A stretch of 64,000 nt of DNA from Gonocerus acuteangulatus (Eukaryota; Arthropoda; Insecta; Hemiptera; Coreidae), in assembly GCA_946811695.1 (NCBI GenBank), contig OX328126.1, positions 84,162,036 through 84,226,035 on the forward strand, given 5' to 3'. Below are positions 26,501 through 38,687 of the stretch, piece after piece (within the stretch, counting starts at the first letter, position 1; each line of letters starts with the position of its first letter). The notes under the pieces are model-generated. The model saw only the letters and a list, made by a program, of their open reading frames with translations. It did no database searches and had not been told where the DNA came from. A program made the translations under genes and the position numbers.

Positions 26501-29500
26501 GAATCGCGAGCAAACAGCTAGATTTCCCTTGCCTCTGTTTATCGCTTTATTTTTCTGGGATACTCTTTTTCAGTGATTCTAAGTGATCATCTAGAAAAGT
26601 CCACTGGTGTCTCTAGGGGTCCAAAGAAGGTATTTACTATTAAGTTAAAGGAGTCGTTGAATCGCTGTGCCATCCTCCCTCAAAATTGAAAATTTAATCT
26701 ACTTAAAGTATATGAAAACAAAGCCAAGAGGGGCAGACATAGAAGAGATACCTGATTCCTGACGTTAGGGCACATTTAGAAGATAGTGTGGTCACTACTA
26801 TCCTCTGGCCCTTTGCGAGTACCCTTTAATGGTTGAATGTTTCTAGGGACCCTAACTCCAACCCTCGAACAACGACACTACAAGATGAAATCTTTAGTGC
26901 AAGAAAAAGAAAGTAATCGTAGAAAGTGTCGTTTCATATTTCTATTTTCGCTTCTATTACAAGATCGTCTAGAAAAAACGACATAAGTACGCCTGGATTC
27001 ATGTTGAGTTGTACAAGGCAGTAAGAAGAAAGTACAGGCCGAGTTGCAAGAAAGTGATGCAGTTACAGCTCCGGTATAGGCACTCGGTAAATGTTTACGT
27101 CGCTATTGTAAAGTGTATTGTCGATTAAATGTTGTGAGGAAAGAATAAATGTTTACGCAGACAAGTTTCATCCGGAAAGAATGAATGATTGGTGTACATT
27201 TACTTCATACAAATATTTACGATATTTTTTGTTTACTGTTAAGTGTATAATCACAAAAAAAAAAAAACAATTACCTGGCATTGGACTATATTTGCCATGG
27301 TGGATGTAAAGTGCAAAATAACAAAAATATAATAAATAAAGCCTCTATTGCATGGAAAAAACAAGAATAACTTCGAAAGAACAACTGAAATTAAATTAAA
27401 TCAAATTTGAATTATTTTCCTCTTAAATTACTATTTACAATTTATTATTTAGGCCTCCCCTTGACGGGGGTAATGGTCTAACTTCCCTGGAGACCAACCC
27501 AACTTGTGCGGAGTTCCCTGTTTCTTCCAACAATGCTTTCCATTCACCTTTATCTCTTGCAACTTTCATCCAATTTGGACCAGTTATGGACTTGAAGACA
27601 TCACTCCAACGCCTACATGGTCTTCCTCGTCTCCTCCTTAAGTTAAGCGGAATCCATTCCGTAGCCTTCAGGGTCCACCTGATATCCTGCAATCTGGCAA
27701 GATGACCAGCCCATTTCCACTTAATTTTCTTAATATGCAGGCCTATGTCTGTCACTCCAGATTCTTGCCGCATAAATGAACCCCTGACTTTATCCCGTCT
27801 CCTGTAGTTCATCATGCTTCGTAGGACGGAGTTCTGCCACACTACTAGCTTGGATTCTTGCTCCTTGGTCAGTGCCCAGGGTTGGCGTCCAACAAAAATA
27901 TAACTTTTATATTATTTTAACAAAACTATAAATTTTTAAAATGATATAACCGCAATTCCAAAAAATATAAAATGAAATAATATAATTAAATTCCAGTAAA
28001 TATTAATAATAATGTATCCGGACGAGATCGACCTATCAAAAATTGTATATGAACCATTTATGTAGGAAATTTAATAAGATTTTAATAGATGCTTTACATA
28101 AACTACGATTTTTCAAACGGTTTCGAAATATATAAGACTACTCTTTTTTTCAACTTTTTCAAAAATGGTTATAGATAATTCCTTATATCTTATAAAACTC
28201 TTTCCTGGATGCCTAGTAGCGTAAAAGTCCAACTCGCAGGAACTGCGTGATCTTAGCGCGGTTCCGTTCATATTCCTAGTGCCATTAGTAAAGAAATAGA
28301 AGCTGTTATTGGTAGGGTTTGATATTTCAATAAAAATATAAAATAAAATTTCAAAGAGAAGGAACTTTATTGCGCTAAAAAAGAAAACTTGCTATTAAAT
28401 AGCTTATGGAATGATGCAGCCAAATCAATACCGAGATTCTTGTTGTTATCATTGACAGTTTTCCATCGCTTTGGTTATTGATACAACCCGCTAAAACAAG
28501 TAAACAATGACCCCCTTCAGTCGGACTTAATAATGCCTACATCTGAAAGTAGAAGCCTGCCCCTTGTGTTGGTAGTGAGCTGCCCCACCGTCCCTCCCTA
28601 CCCCTCTCTCTGGTGCTCCTGGAGAGCATCCTCTACATAGGCCAGTATCGTACTGGCTGTCGGAGACATGGTCTCGGCACAGAAGCGGGAATATAGTGCT
28701 GCAGTCGAGCGGTCAAAGGCCGCACTACCGATTCCCAAGAAGGCGCTTAAGTTCGCCAAAGCTACGGACCGGAGGATTGCCATTCAGGGAGCCACTTATG
28801 CGGTAACTATATTTATTATTATTATTATTTTACGGCACTTTTGATTCTAGGCAATAAAGGGTTAATACCAGAGTTGGGCAAACGTTAGCGCGCGCTAAAA
28901 GCTGATACCTCTCCGCTAATTTAGCGAAACTGTAGAAAGCCAGCGCTAATAATTAGCGGTTAGCGGCGGCAGTGCGCTAACCGCTAATCTATTTATGAAA
29001 TATCGTAATTGCTAATAGCTATAGTTACAACTTGTAACTATAGCTTAAGCTATTAGCAATTACGATATTTCATAAATAGATTAGCGGTTAGCGCACTGCC
29101 GCCGCTAACCGCTAATTATTAGCGCTGGCTTTCTACAGTTTCGCTAAATTAGCGGAGAGGTATCAGCTTTTAGCGCGCGCTAACGTTTGCCCAACTCTGG
29201 TTAATACTACCTTGGGCGGTCAAAGTCAAAGTACTTTTTTTGAAATTATAAATAACAAAAAACAAAACAATATTTTTCAATCAAATCAATCACATCAAAC
29301 GTTTTACAGGGGATATTAAAGTATCCAAAAAATACATTTCAATTCTTCGAAAAAAATAATGGAGGCACTGCGTCTGGCAAACGGAAACCCTCTTTTTTCA
29401 CGGGCGATAGTATGCAGGCGGCAATTTTACATCTAGAACAAAAAACTAAAAATATTTCGAAAGAAGAGGGTTAATTCAAGTAAAGTACGTAGGATTGTTA

Positions 29501-32500
29501 AGAACCTTATATTCTACACCAGAAAATAATTATTAGAAATCAGAATTGTCTTGGTCAGTGGGCCTATTTCTCGAAGTTACAATCAAATGAGCGTATCGCT
29601 TCATTGCGGGCTTGTAAATCCTATACACAATTTTTTAAATATTTATATTTTTTCTCCTGAAGAAAGCTTCAGGCAACATGAATTTGAAAGAAATGAATAA
29701 TAGTATTCCCTATTTAGGCTTTAAGAATTATCCATTCCGATCAGTTGAATCGTAGCGGTTCGTCGATCAACCCAATGACCTGAAATATCTAGGTTCTGAC
29801 GTTAAATTGATTCCCAACGGATTCAGGAAATGGAACTGCTCTTACGCCAGAAAAGAACAAATCTGTCCATTAGAGATTGGTCAATATTTTAGAGCAATCT
29901 TTATTTAGTCAGTCAATAAAGACTATTTTATGTTAATTGCATTGCCAATTATGTCAATCCAATGGCTAGTATTTTCTCCCAATAGTTCAGATAAATTTTC
30001 TAGTAGAATCCACATTTTTTCTCTTCTTAAATTGGCGGCATTGGATGAGGATGTGTTCCACTGTGAGCGGAACATTGTCGCATAGAGCAAATGTGGGAAG
30101 GGGTAGAGCTCATTTAGTAAATAAGAATGGGTCAATTTGCAATGGCCTAGTCTCAGTATGGCTAAAACTATTTCTTCTCGCCTTTTTTTTCTAATAGCCA
30201 AAGACCATGGTAATTATGATGTTAGGAAGGTCCGGAGCGCCCCAGTCTGCCACATATTAATATATTAGAAAAATAGGGTCACCATCAAATAATATTTCAA
30301 TCGTTTTGGCGTGCTCTTTGACAGGGTCCTTCGTCAAGAAATGCCTTGGGGATGGTGAAAGACTATGATGAAGTTTTTGGTGATCATGAATAAGTGTTGA
30401 CATACCCAATTATAATTATATAATATATTATTATTATGATCATAATCAATCAACCTGATCTATCTAGCCATTTGGTTTTGGACAATCATTTGATTAAAAG
30501 ATTCTTCAAAACAGACTTATCAGTACAAACAATCAGCTGTCAAATCTAAGCCATTTTGATTTCCATATTATTTCATTGGATTGAAATGAATTCGTTACTT
30601 AATATAGCTGGAAAATGGATATAATGCAGTAGATCATATTACAATCTCAGATGTCATTCCTATATGACATGTAATAGCTTTCAATCCTCAACCGCATTTG
30701 CCACAAATGCACAACGGGAGTACGTGTTAAGCTTATGCAATTTATTTGACATGTTGGCCTTTTATTTAATCATTGAATAACATTATTAAGTCCAACAAAC
30801 TGCGAGGGGATAGATGGCACTTGAAATATATAGATGAGATTATATTAATCTTATGAAAGATTTTCCACTTTTTCTTGTTTCTTTTTCTGGCAGGGGGTCG
30901 ATAAAGCAGTACACTCTTGGTTCACATTTGTAGTATTATAGTCAGCAGTATTACGCCTGACTCAAGCTAGGCAATGACGAGAGGACTTCCTGATAAGGGA
31001 AGCCCCTGAAGAGGTGCGACAAAGGCACGAAACATGTCGGGAAAAACATATCAAATAAAGTAGTAAATGTGTACCAAGATTGTACTGCTTTATCGACCCC
31101 CTGACAGAAAAAGAAACAAAAAAAAAAAATATCATTATATGTAAAGGCTGCATCAGGAACTATTTTTTTTTTCTTTTTTTAATTATTATAATGGCGTGTC
31201 AACCCTTAAGGTCACTAACGCCATTGCTATGTGTAGTAATTTTCATTATAATTCGCTAACAAGTATCAACATATATGTATTATGATTAAATTGCTATCAA
31301 TAATATTTCTTTTTGCAGATTTTATTAATTCGAACGATAAACGAGAAGTCATCAATTGCTTGTAAGGAAAATAAAATATAATAATAAAAAAAAAAAAACA
31401 TATATATATAAATGAAAAAAAAAATAAATGAATAAAAAAATGGAAAATAATAAAACATAATAATAAATGTAATGAAAAAAAAAAAAAAAAAATAATGTTA
31501 AGAAAATAATGTATAGAAATTATATATACCATAAATGAACTAATCAGGAACTATGGTATACCAATAAAGAGTAGTTCTCAACAGTAACAAAAATATCCAT
31601 ACCGTTGGAGCTGCATGAACACTTTCCTCAGCTTAACTTTGGGAATAAAATAAATAGAATAAAAACCTTTGTTCTTTAATTGAATGGGTCGGGGCAAAAT
31701 AGTGCCAAGCAATATTTTTACCAAAACTTAACTTTAGCTGCTATATATTAGGGTGTTATATCAGAGAGAAATTGCGACTAATGAAAACCATGTAAAATTT
31801 ATGTCTGACATTAATTCTATATGGTTTACATTAGTCAAAATTTCTCTCTGATATAAATATCCTGCAATAACTATCCTATTGTAAACCCACCCTTAGATAT
31901 GATGTGTGACTATCAGTCTGTGATGCAAATGCTACTAAAATATTACTGCAAGCACTGTAAGCTACTTAATCTTGTTGCCCCTAACCATTTCAACTGATAG
32001 TCCCACATAATATACAACATATAACAGCTACAGCTAACAGTCCAGGCAACGAATGCTTGAAAACAGCTATAGGTGGAAATTTTTGGAACACAATTTTTGA
32101 CTTCGTAACTTTGTTTGGGCTGGATAGGAGGTGAACATATCAAAAGTCCTCGCCCCTAGCCTTTGTGCCGGGGGGGTTTAGAAGGTCCCATTTTTCGGGT
32201 TTTCACTTATATCTTGGAAACCCTGCGTCCTAGCGACATGGCCATTCTATAACAAATAAAAGTTGATTAAATGTCCTACAAGTTCTATACTATAAAGTTT
32301 TTCGAGATATCTTTAGTTTTCGAAATATCCGCTCTTGAAAGTCGCTAATTTTCTGATTTCACGATGAACACTGAAATTATTTTCACGTTTGAAGGAAAAT
32401 ACATAAAATAACAAAGTAATATATATTATTGAAGGGAATACAATACTCTACAACCCTATGGCCGTTATTTATTTTTTGGGAGCATCGTTGAAGAGTTATC

Positions 32501-35500
32501 CCGTTAAAATGGGGGAAAAATATGCGGCAAAAGTGTTTTCCCCCAAAATGACAGACTTTCAAGAGCGGATATTTCGAAAACTAAAGATATCTCAAAAAAC
32601 TTTATAGAATAGAACTTGTAGGAAATTTAATCAGCTTTCATTTCTTATAGAATTGTCATGTCGCTAGGACGCAGGGTTTCTGAGATATAAGTGAAACCCC
32701 GAAAAATGGGACCTTCTAAACCCCCTCCCCCCCCCCCCCCCCCCCGGCACAAAGGCTAGGGATGAGGACTTTTGATATGTTCACCTCCTGTCCAGCCCAA
32801 ACAAAGTTACGAAGTCAAAAATGTTGTTTCAAAAATTCCCATCTATAACTATTCGTTGACTGGACTGTAAGGTTTGTTATAAATGTTGCTAGGCACTATT
32901 TTGCCCCGACCCCTTCAATTATTGTTTTAATGTTAAACTCAATTATTACGATAATAGTGCAATTAAATTAATCTAAAGGCCTTAGGCACGTCGAGTACAC
33001 TCATTTCCCAAGATAGCTGAAGTTAAGCATCGTTGAGCTTGAAGGCCATTTTTTCGGAAGGGTGACCGCCAGGGAAATTCACGTGTTATCGGGTCTAGGG
33101 TGGCAACATATAGAAAACCTGTCGCTGATACCCCAAAATGAGATGAGCCGTAAGAAAAAATTACAATGAGGAACTTGTGACTCTTATGCGGCTGCAATAA
33201 TCATTAAAAAATAATCGAATGTTAAAAAACGCATATTTAATTTTCGATCTATACTGATGTCCGTTGGGCAAACTCTGGAAAATTAAAGAAAAAAAATTAT
33301 CAATCAAAAAAGATAATCAAATTAACGAATGTGCATTCAGTCTGATTAAAATATATATAAGGTACCAAACCACTTTTCACATTCAATACTTTGCAATTGT
33401 ATTGACGATATATTTGTCCTAAAATTTTATTTATTAAAACTAATTCACAGACTCCAATTCAATTTTTTTTTTTCGAAAAGTTTTATTCAATCTCCGCGAA
33501 AACTAATGATTTTTTTTTTCGTTTTTGAAAAAAGCTAAAAAAAAAATTTAGATTGATACAGAGTGAGACTGATGGTGTAACGGATTATTTCCGACAGAGA
33601 GAAGAGCGAAAGCATGAAACGTGAAGATGTTGTGAAAGCAGTTTGGATAGGTCGGAACAGCTGACATAGGCTGTTCTTAATACAATCATAAATTATACAA
33701 GTAATATAATGACTGATTGTATAAAATTGTAACATAAAATCAAATAAGGTGGTAGAGAAACTCAATTAGTAAAAAATTAAATATTTGCGTTTCTATTTTC
33801 ATTTTTTGACACAAGCAGTCGATTGGAAGAAAACCCTCTATGAAAAGACATGAACACTTATGAAATTTCAGGCACGTTTTTCCCCCAGCTGTTACAGACC
33901 TATAAAAATTTACTTATCCATTTCAGAAGTAAATATGTTTATTTAGAATGGACGAACTTGTGAACTTTGATAATTTTAAAAAAATTTGAAACCATCCCGT
34001 CATTATGTCCTACGTCAAATATTTATGAAAAATTAGCCACCATTAAAATAAATTAAATTAAGTGTTTTGAACCCTCAAGTTAAAATGCCTACGAATTTTG
34101 TACGGGTTTGTAGATTCTATGAACCAAAGACCTTAGATGTCAATTTTTCTTAAGCAAAAAGCGCTGGCAAGCGTGTGCGTAGACGGAAAATGCTTAAACC
34201 ATTTTTTTTATTTTTCGAATTATTTCCCCAGGTATGAAAACTTTTCAAATGATTATAAAATGGGAATTTGACAAATCAGCTGCTTAACAGGTGGTACATT
34301 GGAATATTGTATTTTAGATGATCATGTAAGCCTCAATATTTTCCAATCATTTTGAATACATTTTTTTTTGCGATTTCACATTTTCGTCGAAATGTGATAC
34401 ATCTACGAGTATCTGCGTTTCTGTAGAAATTTGAATAAGCTGTTGAATAGATCGGTTAGATTTACTTATTGTATTTACGGAGAGCCGTATAGTCTGGTTT
34501 GTTTCACAAATTCTAATGTGTTTTCTACATATCGGCTGTCGTCTCTGATGAAGTCAGTCATGCTATCAGGGTTGTCAAAGTTTTGTCAGCATTCAGTTGG
34601 TAAGTGTTTTATAGTCAGGTTTATGTTGCAATATTGGGATATTGCGTCTTCTTTCGTCATAAGGTGTGAGTGACCAAGTCGAGAGTCGACAAAGAATAAT
34701 TTCTTCCTTTCTTGTGCCTCTCTTACTCAAAGGCCATTCACATATTGGGCTTTTAATTTCCCTTTGTTTGATGTCTGTAGGTTCATACACAGGTCGCTGC
34801 CATTTTTAAAGGTTTCATGCTGCATGTGTTGATATTAAAAGTTCTGTTTGTCGATGTTGTGTCTAGTTGTAGCAGACTTTGCAAGGGTGTAACTACAGTG
34901 CTTTTAACTTCTTTCTGCCATTATCAATGCCCGAGCAATACGTTTATCACAAGTCGATCCTGAGGAAATTATCACGCTCATTTCAACACTACCTCCCAGA
35001 CTGCTGCTACTTATGCGGCTCTACAGTCCAATATGGACTTGGGCCTCCAGAACAATTTTCCTCCATTCCTCTCTATCCTGTGCCTTTCTTCTCCAGTCAG
35101 CAACTCCTATTTTTCTAAGGTCTCCTTCTAGGTCCTTTTGCCAGATGTTCCTAGGACGTCCTCTCTTCCTCTTTCTTGGGAAGGGTTCTCTTGTGACCTT
35201 TTTCACCGTTCTATCGTTGGGTAATTTTTCAACATGTCTGAGCCAGCCAATTCTTTTCGACTTGACACCTCCCAGACTACTTTCAGACTTATTTCAGTTA
35301 TGCAAATAAATTAATTACCACTAACCACGTCATCCCCAATTAGCAACAAGAAAGAGACTCCACTAGATTGTGTTCCCAAGGAAGCAAGAGGACGTGTGAG
35401 ATTGATTCTGCCGTGGAAAACTGCTTCACATTGTAATCCTCTTCCGTGTAGGACCTCAGCGATTCCCGGGAGAAGCATTCCTTGTTATGTCATATGAAAT

Positions 35501-36718
35501 AGGATCATCACAGTCCATATGCATTAGACTAATGACGCAGGGAAATTGTTAAGTAATATATCCTCAAACAAATCAAGCTAACATCATTTTGTCTGATGTA
35601 ATTCTGCTCGTATCCTTGATGTATGAATATTTTAGTAGAGCTGTTAGGAGGAATAGGATTTTTACATTTTTTTTTTATTTTTTATGGCGCATCGACATCT
35701 GAGCAATTAGCTCCGACTTCAAAGGGGCAGCATGGAATTTTCTCAACGAGCCTTGAAATGGGAAAATTGGGGCCGCCATTTCTCTGCATTTACACATTAT
35801 TTTTCAACGTTACATTACTTGATTTAAGGTTAATATACGGTCAATGTTCACCAGTGTATTTTTCTAACCGTGCAACTGTCGAAAAAGTTTATATTAATAA
35901 AAAGGTCTAGTTACTGCTCTGGACTAATACGCTCGAGGACTTGAGTTCAAACCCCAAGCGCGCTAAAGATTTTTATCTTCTAGTGTCTTCGTTCATGGGT
36001 TTGATTCGGCCTGTCTGACCGTCCCTAGGCCAACCCAGCCTTCAATTAATTTATTTTTTGTTTTATTAAATTGGGGGCCGGACTATAGTACTAACCGAAC
36101 TACCTTCGTAATGTGCCGTATGGTCATGAATCAGATACCTCTGGAGTATCTGCCCCTCTGGGCCTCATGGCCTATTACGGGAATGATGTTTTATTTATAT
36201 TGGATGTTTTTAACAAATTCTTGCCGTAAACTAACAGCGTTTTACGTTTTTTTACACTTCTACAAATAAGAATTTGTTCTTTCTTTTACAGAACCTGACC
36301 CAGCTGGATGTATCTGAGAACAACATCGAAGCCCTGGATTTGACTGCCCTGGAGAGACTTCAGAATGTCCAGTGCTCCAAGAACAGGCTCCAGGAGCTGG
36401 CTGTCAATGGAACCTCACTCCAGTCTCTCATTGCGGGAAATAACTGTAAGTTTATGATTTTACAAAGTGTAGTATCCCATTATTTTTAAAACTGCAAGGG
36501 TGCAATATTAATTTATATTACTAATTAAAAAATCCTTTATTGTTGTCAAAACATTTTTAAAAGCCGCTAAATAAGCTTCACATTCATGAGACGACTTATT
36601 GATTCGTTTCTATTACCTTTTAAAATAATGACTCATGAAGAAACCAGCAATCCACCAGAAATTTGGTCCATTAACTTTAGACCATTTTTGGGGCAGCTAG
36701 AGAGCGAACAGCCCTAAT

Positions 36719-36792
<74 letters not shown>

Positions 36793-37246
36793 TAGACTCT
36801 CCCTTATCCGGCGTTCTCACATCCGTCGCTCTCTCTAATCCGGCGGTCTCCGAGAGGAATCAGTGACGGATCTCGGAACCCGCCGGAGCTAGACCAGCTC
36901 GAGGGTTCCTAGAAAACCTTCCCTTCCTAGCTAGCCAAACATTTGTTTCGTGGTATTTCATTGAATGGAAGTCAAAAAAAGTCCGACTCGCAGGAACTGC
37001 CTCATCTTAGCGCGGTTCCGTTCTTATCCCTAGTCTAATTTCGAAAGATTAAAATAGAAGCAGTTATTATTTTGTTGAGAGGAGATCGTTGACCGTTGAT
37101 GATGCAAGGTAGGGATTGTCCGGGTTAGGTCACTGCTACTTAATAATACATACCCCATATGTGTAGGTATGTGGGCATATATATGTACATATGTGTGCGT
37201 GTATATGTGTATGTGTATATGCATATATATAAATATATATATATTA

Positions 37247-37290
<44 letters not shown>

Positions 37291-38640
37291 CATAGATATG
37301 TGCATATATTAGTGTTAAATATGTCCTACTTGTATTTACAGCCCTGATGAAGGCTTGAAGTTCAAGCCGAAACGTCGGCACAATAAAACCATTTTTACGA
37401 TAAAATGTAGTTTTATTAAGTAGCAGTGACCGAACCCTGACAGTTATATTTTGGTTCCACCAGTCTTGAAAGGTAGGATTTACAATCTGACCTGGAAGGG
37501 TCGGCAACACAAGAAACCGTCCCGCTAGTTGCAAGGTCTTGGAATCATGGAAATCTATATTTCTAACAATAAATTGTTTTTGTTATTTTACTTAACCTGT
37601 TTTATTTTCGAATACATTATCCAACTATAAGCAATTAAAAAATAACAAGGAATAAAATACAGGCGAAAAGAACACTTTGAATAAGCGAAATCAATTACTT
37701 TAAAGCTTTAAGCTCTTATTTCTCCGATTGACATCGCCTAATCAAAACTTTCATTAGAACCTTTTATGTAGAGCATTTAATAAGCTTTCTAATGGTATTC
37801 TTCCGTTTACCAAAATTCTCAACAGTTTTCGAGATATTAAAGAAAGTTCCCAAAATTTATATTATTTCTAGCAACAGAAAATTGGCCTCATTTTTCATAT
37901 CCTGTTTTACACACAAAATTTTCGCAACATAAGAAATTACAAAACTAAAAAGCAATAAAAAACGAAGGGAAAGAGACAAAAATTACAACAAGAACGACAA
38001 AAACCCGTTCATAAGAACAAAACAGACGTATTTGAAGTTTTAAGCACTTATTTCTCCGATTGACATAACCTAATCAAAAATAGTTTTAGAATCTTTTTTG
38101 TAGAGAATTTAGTAAGCTTTCAAATAGTTTCTATCCACTTACCACGATTTCCCAACCGTGTTCGAGATATTAATGAAAGTATACGAACTTCCCAAAACTT
38201 TTCATGTCTGTTCATAAAATATTTTATTCTAACCCTTCCTTAACTCCAAACATAACAAAACTTTCAACATATTAGTTTTAAGGAAAGTAGAACATGCAGA
38301 TAAAGTTTCAACTGAATCCCATGATTCTAAGTACCCAAACCAAAAACGGTATTCAAAAAATATTTTTCCAATTTTCTCAAAAACGGTTAAAGCTATCGCC
38401 TTGAAAATGGTTTCATTCGTTTTCCTAGCCCAGGAATCATATAAAACGAGTACTTAGAAGCTTATGAACTCAAAAACGTAAGCGTTACGATTTTTTTTGC
38501 GCGAATTTCGCCCCAAACGCCATCTTCCGGTAGGCGGATTTCGCTGGTTAACGAACTTGACCTTTCAAATTGGACGACGGATTTTTGTACCAAATTTCAT
38601 CAAAATCGGACCATTCGTCTTCGAGCTAGAGAGCGAACAG

Positions 38641-38687
<47 letters not shown>

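Larger units (their letters stand above)
31679..32919. mobile_element. MITE of the ATTGAAGGGGTCGGGGC family, carrying two nested insertions
   Basis: The ends ATTGAATGGGTCGGGGCAAA and TTTTGCCCCGACCCCTTCAA match the 14432 copy. Comparison with that uninterrupted copy gives the empty sites of the insertions at 31751..31892 and 32038..32877. Without them the element would be about 260 bp. Confidence 0.8.
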
